Made by a program: the position numbers and the translations under genes
DNA from: Linnemannia hyalina
Lineage: Eukaryota > Mortierellomycota > Mortierellomycetes > Mortierellales > Mortierellaceae
NCBI GenBank assembly: GCA_019671135.1
Contig: JAHRHY010000010.1
Span: forward strand, 1,798,001-1,862,000
DNA: 64,000 bases
Direction of reading: 5' to 3'
Shown: piece after piece, positions 21,664 through 32,372 of the stretch
Position numbering within the stretch: the first letter of the stretch is position 1
Layout of the letters: each line of letters begins with the position of its first letter
The notes under the pieces: generated by a model
Told to the model about the DNA's origin: nothing
Seen by the model: the letters and a program-made list of their open reading frames with translations, nothing else
Databases searched by the model: none

Positions 21664-21747
21664 TGTGCTATAATCACGTGTATCATTAGGACGAAGAGTA
21701 CATAAGGACTCTTCGTCCCTGAATTAAACAGATCCCTCTCTTTGTTT
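21664..21747 (+). repeat. Right 84-bp terminal repeat (short LTR) of chromovirus
   Basis: Identical to 15524-15607, including the GGACGAAGAG hairpin. Afterwards the sequence differs (CGTTATTCCC instead of the A-run). It leads within 60 bp into a gag fragment of a related element. Confidence 0.75.
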
Positions 21748-21808
21748 CGTTATTCCCTTTTTCCATAACCTCATTGCTTATCACAACCCCGGTTATTATT
21801 TTCCAAAG

Positions 21809-24150
21809 GTTGACAACACAAAATTGTCACTGGACATGGGCACGCCCAGGTTCGGTGATGCCAAGCATGGCAAAGGGCAGTCCTTCCAGGTCATCCGCGA
21901 CCCTCACCTGTTCCTTGACAGCTTCAAGACCTACTGCGAAAACAGTTATGGCGAGACTCAAGAAATACGACCTGATCCTGGGAAAACCATGGCTCACACA
22001 CATCAACCCTCAAATCAACTGGCGTACAAATGCTCTACACTTCACCCACAACAACACATCCATCAAATGGGACTGCACAGGATTTAAATCAAACAGCATC
22101 CAAACCCCACCAAAGGTCTCCTCCTCTCCCACCTACACTTTCATACCATGGCTACCCTCCCGGTTCGGACATATTCTTGGCTCTGGTCAAGTCTTCAAAG
22201 GATCTGCAGAAGGACAAGGACAGGAATGACAAGGACTCACCATCGCCACCCAAGCGCCCTCTTATGACACCTGAGATCAGGTCAATCGTCGAAGATGAGT
22301 TCAAGGACGTATTCCCCGACACACTCCCCAGCGGCCTCCCACCAGACAGAGGCGACGCGATGAAAATCGAGACAGACCCCACAGCAGACCCACCATTCAA
22401 GCCAGTCATTCGCCTCTCCATTGCAGAACTCGACGAACTCAGGAGGCAGCTGGAAGAATTACTCACCAAAAAATTCATCAAGCCCAGTACATCACCTTAC
22501 GGCGCTCCAGTACTTTTCGTTCGGAAAAAGGATGGCACCCTGCGTATGTGCGTGGACTACCGAGCTTTGAACGGGATCACCAAGAAAAATCGGCATCCAC
22601 TCCCCAGGATCGACGAGCTAATTGACCGTTTTCATGGCGCACGTTATTTCAGTAAACTGGATCTACTCTCAGGATACCACCAACAGAGGATCTACGAACC
22701 ACACACACACAACACGGCATTCCGATGCAGATATGGACACTTTGAATTTAACGTCGTCCCATTCGGCCTCACCAACGCACCCGCCTCCTTCTCCAACATG
22801 ATGCAAAGGGTACTCAACCCGGTTTTGGATAAATGGGTTGTTGTCTATCTAGACGATATTCTTATCTACTCTAAAACTAAGGCCGAGCATCTAAAGCGCC
22901 TTCGCAGCGTCCTCGCCCTCCTTCGACAACATGGACTTTACGCCAAACTCGGCAAGTGTTCGTTTATGCAGGAGGAAACCGAATTTCTTGGACACACCAT
23001 CTCCAAGGATGGGATCTCAACTTCAGCAGGACTTGTCAAAGCCATTCGAGAATGGCCACGCCCCACCAGCATCAAAGACGTTCAACATTTCCTGGGCTTG
23101 GCACAATTCTACCAGACTTACATCGACAAGTTCGCCCAGATCGCCCTCCCCCTCTCTCAGCTTCTAGCAGGCGGCGCAACTTTTTCATGGGATAATGACA
23201 AGGAACAGGCATTTCTCTCCCTTAAAACCGCCATCAGCTCCGCCCCGGTCATACGCATATTCGATCCCGACTTGCTAACAACCGTCGAGACCGACGCATC
23301 CGGATTTGCTATCGGCGCTGTTCTCTTTCAGACGAATGCATCAGGAGTATCCCGACCCGTTGCTTTCACTTCACGGAAACTTCAACCGGCAGAGAGAAAC
23401 TACCCAACCCATGAGCAGGAGCTACTGGCAGTTGTGCATGCCCTCAGGACGTGGCGATACTACCTGGATGGATCCCACTTTGTCGTGTACACGGATCATG
23501 CAACCCTCCGCCATTTTCCGACACAACCAAAACTCACCCGCCGCCAGCCCCGATGGATGGAGCTACTGCAGGAATATGACTTCGACTTCAAGTATAAGCG
23601 CGGAGCCGACAACACAGTACCCGACGCCCTATCTCGCCGACCCGACCATCGTGCAGAAGATCCTGTCAGCCCAACAACAGACACAGTCGAGATCCATTCA
23701 ATCGATATCCAACTTGAACCAGGTGTGAGGCAGCGCCTGATAGAAGACTACCAGAGCAGCCCCAGGCTCAGTCTCGTCTACAAAAGCTGCCTCGAGGGAA
23801 GTGCCCCCTCTGGTTACTCTTTTCATAATGGTCTTCTCTACTATGATCGCCGTGGTACCACCGTCCTTGCCATACCACAGAAAGCTGACATTTGCCGCTC
23901 TCTTTTACATGACTGCCATGATACCCCCATAGCTGGTCACTTCGGGTTTAGGAAGACATACGACAAACTGCGACGGATGGCATACTGGCCCAACATGGCC
24001 AAGGAGACTCAACTCTACGTCGACTCAGCGGCCTCTCCATGTGCAAAGGAGATAACAAGGCATATACAAAATATCCAAAGCCCAAGGAACGAGGTATTGA
24101 CTTCCATAGCTGACATATCTCTTAATAGTGGGCAACAGAACACAGAATAA
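21809..24150 (+). pseudogene. Chimeric, truncated Ty3/gypsy element (gag piece + protease end + RT + RNase H + partial integrase)
   Basis: 21809-21958 encodes a Gag segment (KLSLDMGTPRFGDAKHGKGQ) close to the chromovirus Gag. It jumps at about 21959 to the end of a protease (KKYDLILGKPWLTHINPQIN), then after a frame change to RT (active site YLDDILIYSK) in the frame 22030-24150. RNase H follows (ETDASGFAIGAVLFQ, VVYTDHATLRHF), then the integrase zinc-binding domain (HDCHDTPIAGHFGFRKTYDK). Similarity ends near 24050, before the integrase catalytic core; the last ~30 residues are unrelated read-on. 22302-23210 duplicates 14615-15523 at roughly 99% identity. The element cannot be autonomous. Confidence 0.82.
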
Positions 24151-24503
24151 AATAGCAATAGACAGCACATGTTTTTTTAAAATGTAATCTCTCCCCTGTA
24201 TTTCGCCCCGAAGATACAGTTGAGAGTACAAGTGCTTTAGATGATCACATACAAGAACTACTCTGGCGAATCTTGCAGTGAGGGCTACAGGTTAATAGTA
24301 GATGGACACATTCAAGAGATTGGTGTGCGAAAAATAAGAAGACTTTGTTGTTTGGAGCATATCATGGTGTTTAGTAGGATAGTTAAACAAAAAATGTTAC
24401 AATGGTTGTCTTACATGCTTGGTATCATATATACATTCTCATCTCATAGTCGCTATGGATATCGTCGAGATCTATAGAGATGTAACAAACACCATATGAT
24501 AAT
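24151..24503. other. AT-rich spacer between retroelement fragments
   Basis: No domain or repeat recognised. Composition is more AT-rich than the flanking retroelement pieces, so it may be original host DNA or another small insertion. Confidence 0.35.
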
Positions 24504-24850
24504 TTGGACGTGAAAGGCTTCCTTAATGGTCCATCTTTTAATTCCACTTGTGCCCAAATCTTCGCCTCCATTATGGGCGTCAACATGCTTTTTGCCTCTG
24601 CCTACCAGCCCCAGTCCAACGGCATGGTTGAGCGTTTCATAGCCTCCTTCCACAATATGATCGTCTCCTACCTCGAGGTCCCATCTACCAGCAGCAGTGC
24701 CAGCTTAGGATCCACATCAATCGTCTCAAGCTGTGTTACGACCGCATTGGCGCCACCCCTGGGCCCACTGTCGTCGCCACCGTCGATCCCGCATCTGTCC
24801 CCCTCCAAGCACCTCTTCTTCTCCGCTCCTTACTCATCCCTCCTTTGGGT
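24504..24850 (+). pseudogene. Ty3/gypsy integrase and Pol C-terminal fragment
   Basis: Encodes NGPSFNSTCAQIFASIMGVN then MLFASAYQPQSNGMVERF, the part of the integrase core around the second Asp (here lost or changed) and the catalytic Glu of GMVERF. After a frame change it reads RIHINRLKLCYDRIGATPGP, the usual gypsy Pol C-terminus. Both ends are broken. It probably belongs to the same kind of family as the chimeric RT copies rather than to the chromovirus. Confidence 0.7.
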
Positions 24851-25238
24851 TACACAAACCTTTTGCCTTTATCTATCCTTTTTCCTTTGCCCCTCTTCTT
24901 TTTCTCTCTTTTCTTCACATCTCCCATTGGTCCTCCTTTCATCTTGTCACAACGACATCATTCTCCTCTTTTTCTTATCCTTCCCTCTCTCTTTTTGGGT
25001 TACGCCATGTTCTCACCCCAGCTGCCATTTCGACTTTACCCCACCTTTTTGCATGATCTGATTGGTCCATCAACATCAGCTCACTTTTTCACATGCACCA
25101 TCGTCCTCCTCCATTTTGCTCCCTCATTCCTTTTTAACCTCCATTCACTTTTTCACTTTTTATCTTTTTCCTCATCCTTCTTCTCTCATCGACTACACCT
25201 TCAACATTAACTCCACCAACTCTATCTATCTTACAACA

Positions 25239-26078
25239 ATGCAGCAGCGCACTTCCATCAAAACACTTGTCAGCCAGTTGCAGTCCCAGGCCCAGTATTC
25301 CCAGACCCCACTCTCGGACAACGAGGCCGAACCTGATTCGTCTGAGAACTTTCCACCAAGTCAACAGCGGGGCCTCCAGCTCCCCACCACCCACGACAAG
25401 CCAGGATCCCGATTGCACCATCATATCCAGCAATCCGGGCCCACAGGCTCGCCCCCTCTCCTCCGACCGCACCACCGTCGACCCTGCCAACGCTGTTCCC
25501 TCTGAATTCGTGGGACAGTACCTCGCCCAACTTTGGGACCTATGGCGCCAGACACGTGATGAATTGGACGAGCAGTCCAGACACGCGGAAGAAGCGTGCA
25601 TCACCCCACAGGCGCAAGAGTGGGCCAAGGTATTGAGGACGAGAAGCCAACTCTTATACCACCCCTTGTGCCACCCCCTGTGGAGACGACGCGGGAGTAC
25701 ATTGAGGAAAAGAAGTCATTCATGGAGTGCGTCAAAGAGCTACTGGAGGAGAACGCAAGGATCCCTTCCACCAGCTTTTGCCCGATTCCGGAGATGAAGG
25801 TGTTTTTACCTATACCGGATGGTATTACTTTGAATCGACGTTCAAGAGTGTTCGCTCAATCACAACGACCCATTCTGGATGACGCAGTGGATCGTCGGTT
25901 GCAGGATGATGTAATTACACTGGCACCGACTGGTAATCGTCACAACAACTGTCGCGTCGTTCTCTATGATCAGTCGACTCTTGGGTTTGATCCTTGGGTG
26001 CAGTTGGCTGAGCCAAGACAATTAATTAGCATTACTCTCAAAATACATATAGATCCCATAGCACCCCAGATAGTTTGA
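25239..26078 (+). pseudogene. Internally deleted gypsy element: gag N-terminus joined to RT N-terminus
   Basis: Starts MQQRTSIKTLVSQLQSQAQ in a Gag-like N-terminus, with a frame change. It continues (frame 25267-25640) as VDPANAVPSEFVGQYLAQLW then DLWRQTRDELDEQSRHAEEA. After another change it becomes EDEKPTLIPPLVPPP, FCPIPEMKVFLPIPDGITLN and AQSQRPILDDAVDRRLQDDV. This corresponds to the region before the RT fingers of the chromovirus Pol (there CPVPEMMVYLPVPKG). It ends in unrelated sequence at about 25960. Most of gag, protease, RT palm, RNase H and integrase are missing. The C/T-rich 24850-25238 may be its leader. Confidence 0.65.
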
Positions 26079-28820
26079 TCTTTACCTAGTAACTTGAATA
26101 ATACTCTGTCTAAACCCTTGAAAACCATCTCTGACCCTCTGTTCCCTTTGTTCTCTTCCCTCCACCTTTCACCCTGGTCCTGCTTTAAGAAACAGTCAGC
26201 CCTACCTTATTCTAGTTAAGATTCTCAACAATACCGCCATGATCTCGCAATACCGCTTGGGACTCAAGGAGTCTGTTCAAGAAACAGTGGTTACTTGTGA
26301 TGAATAGAATACATTATGGACCATATTAGATTCATAGTTTCCATTTAGTTAGCCATTCTCTGTTACTTTTTCTCGTCTGGCTCGTTCATGACACTGTACC
26401 TAAAAACCTAGTTTCGAGTTGTATATATATAGCTGCATTGTAGTAATAACAATCGTCATTGCTTCAACTCTTGTTCCCATCCGTGGTTTCCCTGTCTCTG
26501 CTTTCAGCTATTGCACTAACTATGCTTCTGTCTTGTATTTGTTGTTCCTTCTTTCCACTGCTCCATCAGTCGTCGCTGCGCCCGTGCGCTTTTTTAGTGA
26601 TCGTAGTCACAGATCTGAACAAAAATGAATCACTCGTTTTATGTCTCCGCCCTCGGATCGGTGGTCAACCTCACAGACAACTAGAGGGTATCAGTCTCGA
26701 AAATTGAAATATGATCGGCAGATGCTTTTTACAACGGTCAGTCGATAGCTGGTTTGTTCTGTAAGTATGAAAGTGTCACAAATAATAAAAAAAAACAGTT
26801 GATCGAACAAAAAAAAAAAAAAAAGTAAGGATGCCAGTTCTCTTGTCCAAATAAAAAAAAAAAAAAATCAGCCCAACGCTCAACCGTCATGCATCAACAT
26901 TGGCACCTTTTATCCCTTTTTTGCTCTTTTTTATTTTGTGCGCATGTTTTTGCACCATAGACTTTGGTCAGTGGTCGTGGGACTCGTGGTTGACCAACAT
27001 TCTAAAGTCTTGGCACATAGGCTACCTTTTTGGTTTGTAGCACAAAAACGATTATGCTTCCAAGGCGGATATCATAGCGCGCCGTGTCAACTACTTTCGA
27101 GAAATACATATCGCACGTATGAGTAGGGGTCATCTCTTTACAATCAAATATCGTTCATCCCCCACATCTTTGGATTTTTCTCGCTCACAAATATTGTTTT
27201 GAGTTGATCGTTCTAAGCTATTTTGGTACAACCTCCCCTCCTTTGTATCACTTTGCTTTACGTCCACAAGTGCATTCGTTTGCATTCACCACCTGCCAGA
27301 TCGGATCCTACCTTCCTCGTCGACTGTGATTGGCGGCGGGGAGGTGCCCCGATTTTTGTTCTCCCTAGGATTCAACCGAGACTGGTAGCAAGCGTCCGCC
27401 AACATGTTGGAATCGTAGTATCGTCGTCACATATGTTTTTGTGCAGAGAACTTGAGGACCCCCTGGTTCTCCTGCACGTACTCCATTGTGATACCGAACG
27501 CTTATTGTTATGAGCAATATTGTTTCTTCGAGTCGTAAGTGTAACATCTTTTCACGTGTTTTTGAATGATTGTGCCAGGGAGTGGGAGACAAAGTGAAGA
27601 GAGAAGGTCTTTTGCATAAAGCGCGTCTTATTGTGCAACGAAGAGACACAAAGGTAGGCACTGAATGTTTATGTATGTTGGAAGCAGAAAGGAGAAAGAT
27701 TGAAGACTAAAAATGAGAGAAGAAAGGAGGAAATATGATAAAGGAGAACGGAGAACGGCGAACGTAGAAAGGAGAAAGGAGAAAGGGGATCGAAAAATGT
27801 AAAGTGCGACATTGCCTATCTTATCGATCAGTAAGACAAGATTTCGTATCTTGACGCACAAAGTACATTGGTGATAAACGAGTTGTCGTCTCTTATTATT
27901 TTCCCTCGCGCAATAAAAAGACGGGTATGATGCTAATATTTTTCACTCCTCTGTTTATGTCAATTGATCCATAAGGTTACCAGAATCGTCTTTGGATCTG
28001 CCATATGACTGATCTCATCGTCGAAAGGAATACCAATCGCTGGGCCTTGCTTTTTTTCCTTTTGTTATGGCACCAAAAAAAACGAGCATCGTCCTCGCCT
28101 GGTACTTCTGTAAGTTGACTTTCTTTTCTGAGTGTGCGTGTGTGCAAAAAACTACAACACAATAGTCGATCTTGGATACTAACATTTTTTTTTCTTGGCC
28201 ATGCATATCCCTCGCCCTTATTCTTTTTTTTCTCCTTGATTGAACGTGTTTGAACATTATCGTACCCATTCTACAACCACTGATGCATCCTGCGATAACA
28301 AAATATCACAAAAGGTCTGTCTGCAAATTGTGGGTGTGAATGGTTTGTTATCGCCTTCTTAAGGATCTCCTAAGTCTACTCAATTTTTTTCCGACCATGC
28401 TGACGCTGTGGAATCTTGTTGGTTTTGCACATTGCCTACAGTGCTATCCCCTGATTATGACCTACTGTTATTTTTTTATCATCTCACCAATCCAAAAGAA
28501 GATAAGGTTCTCGCGGGGTAAAAATCGATCCATACAATTCAAGTCTCATTCATTATTCCTATTTTTTTTCTCAGCATTCACCTCGCTCGGCACCGACCCT
28601 CCTGCCAATACCAGGCCCCCAACCTAGACTCATCCTTCTTGTTTTTGTCAGGGATGTTGTGATGAAAAGTTCTCTCTCTCTAATTTTTTCATTCTTGTTC
28701 ATCAAGGAAGCTGCCATTAACTCTCGCCGTGCTGACTCATGACTTTCCTCCTTTCCGTTCTTTTCTTTTTCCTGACAGCAGTTCTCTGTCTCATCGTCTC
28801 CTCCTTCATCGACTTCAAAC
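26079..28820. other. Long AT-rich intergenic stretch, no gene seen
   Basis: Contains A-runs near 26808-26824 and 26863-26875 and a purine-rich tract at 27690-27795 (repeated GGAGAA/GGAGAAAG). No open frame has a recognisable domain or convincing splice structure. It may be decayed repeat DNA. Confidence 0.4.
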
Positions 28821-29040
28821 AGAACGTGAGGTGTTTCAAGGTCCCACTTGCAGATCTGGCATTTGAGGCGGTTGATGGTGAAAAGGGGAAGACTTGTCTG
28901 TCGGGAGTGCAAGGTGGACAAGAAGGGTTGTGGATTCTGGGTGATGTATTTATCAAGAACAATTATTGTGTCTTTGCCTTTGAACCCTCGCGTGGGTCTC
29001 GCGCCTCTCAAGTATTAGTATACCGCATACCTTCTTTTAC
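28821..29040 (+). pseudogene. Fragment of secreted aspartic protease gene (3' end)
   Basis: Encodes FKVPLADLAFEAVDGEKGKT and GLWILGDVFIKNNYCVF, nearly identical to the C-terminus of the complete protease at 60407-61853. Weaker similarity reaches a little upstream (SSFIDFKQN versus SSVIGFKLN). It lacks both catalytic Asp regions and the last residues are out of frame. It lies on the outer edge of the left arm of satellite block 1, in opposite orientation to the full gene. Confidence 0.8.
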
Positions 29041-29860
29041 CATTTCTTCTTCAACTCCTTGAAAGATACGTCAATAAACGCATGGAGGTGGGCGAACGTT
29101 GCCAATTCTTGAAAGATCCATTCCGGGGATCGTACAGAGTGGCCCCTATTTACATCTCGTCTTTTCATTTTGAGAGTCAGTTCTCGTGGCAGAGAAAGGC
29201 AATGAGAAAACCGGTCACGAATCACCTTACAAGGTGCCAATGGAAGCCATAACGTAAAACGTTCAAAACGAACAAGGATGGAGGAAGGAGACAAGGAGAC
29301 AACGGCCTGTTAGCAGAAACACACAGGAGAGACGAACGACATGGTACTGCGACTCACTGCGAGATGACAAGCCTGTTTCGCTCGACCAACTGAATTGCTC
29401 ATTTCTAATTCACTCGAAGCCATTTCCTCCATGGCCGCATTCCATTCACTCTTTCACCGCGTCTAAGCATTGCCTGTGTTTTATTCTTCAGACTACATAA
29501 CAGACTATGCTAATCGCTATGTAAGTAGACCCGCCGCTAGTCAGTGACCCTCTCCTTTCTCCTTCTCACTCCTCATCCGAAGCAAGAAAAGAGAGAGACA
29601 CCGTCCAGGGCACACCACGAGGAGGTCGCGGGTTCAATTTGGTGCCCCAAACAAAAACAGCTCCCCCCAAAGCTTCTCCAAACGGAGTCGACTTGAAGGG
29701 ATTAGAAAAACAAACCCAGGCTCAGAACTGTACTCACGCTATATTCGGCCGAAAGTAGCAATCATCCTTGCCCAAATTTGAGGAAGGCGCGTCACAATGT
29801 GGCAGCGTCTTCCTATTTATCTCTCGTTGTCCCGTTTGTCCTGTTTGTCGTGTTGTTGAG
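28840..29860. repeat. Left inverted arm of satellite block 1
   Basis: Read in reverse complement it matches 32700-33490 and 59700-60490 over most of its length. Examples are the stretches around GAGCAATTCAGTTGGTCGAG and GACTAGCGGCGGGTCTA. Its inner end (29515-29870) is repeated almost unchanged at 56690-57050. Inner bases near 29620-29645 have a B-box-like GGGTTCAAT that the right arm lacks. Confidence 0.85.
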
Positions 29861-29883
29861 ATGCATCACAATGTGGTAGTCAG

Positions 29884-31022
29884 TTTCTCGTGTTGTGTGT
29901 TGTTGTGTTGTTGTTTTGTTGTGTCGTTATCGTATTGTCATGTTGTCATGTTGTCGTGTTGTTGTGTTGTCGTTTTGTTGTGTTGTCGTGTTGTCGTCTT
30001 GTTGTGTTGTGGTGTTGTTGTGTTGTGGTGTTGTCGTATTCTCGTGTTGTCGTATTGCTGTGTTGTTGTTTTGTTGTACTGTCGTGTTGTTGTTTTCTTG
30101 TTTTGTTGTATTGTTGTGTTGTCGTATTGTTGTGTTGTCGTGTTGTCGTGTTGTTATGTTGTGGCGGTGTTGTGCTGTGGTGTTGTCGTGTTGTTGTGTT
30201 GTGGTGTTGTCGTGTTGTCGTATTTTCGTATTGTCGTATTGTGGTGTTGCTGTGTTGTTGTTTTGTTGTGTTGTCGTGTTGTTGTGTTGTTGTGTTGTTG
30301 TGTTGTGGCGTTGTTGCGCTGTGGTGTTGTCGTGTTGTCGTGTTCTCGTATTGTCGTGTTGTCGTATTGTTGTGTTGTCGTTTTGTTGTCTTGTGGTGTT
30401 GTGGTGTTGTGGTGTTGTGGTGTTGTGGTGTTGTGGTGTTGTCGTATTCTCGTGTTGTCGTATTGTCGTATTGCTGTGTTGTTGTTTTGTTGTACTGTCG
30501 TGTTGTTGTATTGTTGTATTGTTGTATTGTTGTGTTGTTGTGTTGTCGTGTTGTGGTGTTGTCGTGTTGTCATATTGTTGTGTTGTCGTGTTGTTGTGTT
30601 GTCGTATTGTTGTGTTCTCGTGTTGTCGTATTGTTGTGTTGTCGTGTTGTTGTGTTGTCATGTTGTCATGTTGTTGTGTTGTCGTGTTGTCGTGTTGTTG
30701 TGTTGTTGTGTTGTTGTGTTGTCGTGTTGTCGTGTTGTCGTGTTGTCGTATTGTTGTGTTCTCGTGTTGTCTTGTTGTCGTATTGTTGTGTTGTCGTGTT
30801 GTCGTGTTGTTGTGTTGTCGTGTTGTTGTGTTGTCGTGTTGTTGTGTTGTCGTGTTGTCGTGTTGTCGTGTTGTCGTATTGTTGTGTTCTCGTGTTGTCT
30901 TGTTGTCGTATTGTTGTGTTCTCGTGTTGTCGTATTGTTGTGTTGTCGTGTTGTTGTGTTGTCGTGTTGTTGTGTTGTCGTGTTGTCGTGTTGTTGTTTT
31001 GTTGAGTTGTCGCATTGTCGTG
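29884..31022. repeat. Pentanucleotide-based satellite array, block 1
   Basis: About 1.1 kb of imperfect 5-bp steps (TGTTG, TCGTG, TTGTC, TGGTG, TATTG). Because the unit length is not a multiple of three and lacks stops, long open frames appear on both strands (Val/Leu/Cys-rich on plus; Asn/Thr/Gln-rich on minus). These are artefacts of composition, not genes. A minisatellite-monomer-like sequence (CATCACAATGTGGTAG) sits directly on both sides of the array. Confidence 0.93.
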
Positions 31023-31027
31023 TTGTC

Positions 31028-32372
31028 GAGGCACATCACAAAGTGGTAGCCTGTCGTCCTGTTCTAGCGTTCTCGAAGCACATCACAATGTGGTAGCCTG
31101 TCATCCTGTTCTCGCGTTGTCGAGGCACATCACAATGTGGTAGCCTGTCATCCTGTTCCCGTGCTGTCGAGGCACATCACAAAGTGGTAGCCTGTCCTCC
31201 TGTTCTCATGTTGTCGAGGCACATCACAATGTGGTAGCCTGTCCTCCTGTTCCCGTGTTGTCAAGGCACATCACAATGTGGTAGCCTGTCATCCTGTTCC
31301 CGTGCTGTCGAGGCACATCACAAAGTGGTAGCCTGTCCTCCTGTTCTCATGTTGTCGAGGCACATCACAATGTGGTAGCCTGTCCTCCTGTTCCCGTGTT
31401 GTCAAGGCACATCACAATGTGGTAGCCTGTCGTCCTGTTCCCGTGCTGTCGAGGCACATCACAATGTGGTAGCCTGTCATCCTGTTCCCGTGCTGTCGAG
31501 GCACATCACACAGTGGTAGCCTGTTGTCGCGTTCTCGTGTTGTCGAGGCACATCACAATGTGGTAGCCTGTCGTCCTGTTCTCGCGTTCTCGAGGCACAT
31601 CACAATGTGGTAGCCTGTCGTCCTGTTCCCGTGTTGTCGAGGCACATCACAATGTGGTAGCCTGTCCTCCTGTTCCCGTGTTGTCAAGGCACATCACAAT
31701 GTGGTAGCCTGTCATCCTGTTCCCGTGCTGTCGAGGCACATCACACAGTGGTAGCCTGTTGTCGCGTTCTCGTGTTGTCGAGGCACATCACAATGTGGTA
31801 GCCTGTTGTCGCGTTCTCGTGTTGTCGAGGCACATCACAATGTGGTAGCCTGTCGTCCTGTTCCCGTGTTGTCGAGGCACATCACAATGTGGTAGCCTGT
31901 CCTCCTGTTCCCGTGTTGTCAAGGCACATCACAATGTGGTAGCCTGTCATCCTGTTCCCGTGCTGTCGAGGCACATCACAAAGTGGTAGCCTGTCCTCCT
32001 GTTCTCATGTTGTCGAGGCACATCACAATGTGGTAGCCTGTCCTCCTGTTCCCGTGTTGTCAAGGCACATCACAATGTGGTAGCCTGTCATCCTGTTCCC
32101 GTGCTGTCGAGGCACATCACAAAGTGGTAGCCTGTCCTCCTGTTCTCATGTTGTCGAGGCACATCACAATGTGGTAGCCTGTCCTCCTGTTCCCGTGTTG
32201 TCAAGGCACATCACAATGTGGTAGCCTGTCGTCCTGTTCTCACGTTGTCGAGGCACATCACCATGTGGTAGCCTGTCGTCCTGTTCTCGCGTTGTCGAGG
32301 CACATCACAATGTGGTAGCCTGTCGTCCTGTTCCCGTGTTGTCGAGGCACATCACAATGTGGTAGCCTGTTG
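31028..32372. repeat. 47-bp minisatellite array, block 1 (~28 copies)
   Basis: Unit of 47 bp starting GAGGCACATCACAATGTGG and ending CCTGTTCCCGTGTTGTC, spacing checked by counting. Monomers differ mainly at AATG/AAAG/ACAG after CACATCAC and in the CCTCC/CATCC/CGTCC step. A three-monomer, 141-bp higher-order unit is visible around 31160-31430 and again at 31970-32210. Each AATG monomer contains the small inverted repeat CACAT-CACA-ATGTG. Confidence 0.93.

Larger units (their letters stand above)
15524..21747 (+). mobile_element. Near-complete Ty3/gypsy chromovirus (~6.2 kb)
   Basis: Ordered parts: terminal repeat, gag with CCHC knuckle, aspartic protease, reverse transcriptase, RNase H, integrase, chromodomain, structured 3' untranslated region, purine-rich tract, terminal repeat. 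The two 84-bp terminal repeats are identical as read, suggesting recent insertion. Coding capacity is uninterrupted except at the gag end (TAG) and one +1 shift between protease and RT. These could be regulatory or inactivating. Flanks are two different broken gypsy copies rather than a split single target, and I found no clear target-site duplication. No canonical tRNA primer-binding site was recognised downstream of the left repeat. Confidence 0.85.

Noticed and set aside
29615..29660. Possible tRNA or tRNA-derived SINE (GGTCGCGGGTTCAATTTGG, also at 56790)
   Set aside because: Only a weak B-box-like match; no A-box at the right distance and no cloverleaf could be drawn.
29768..31096. Very long Val/Leu/Cys-rich and Asn/Thr/Gln-rich open frames on both strands (also 56937-57898)
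   Set aside because: They follow from a stop-free 5-bp repeat and exist in nearly every frame; no start context, domain or splice logic.
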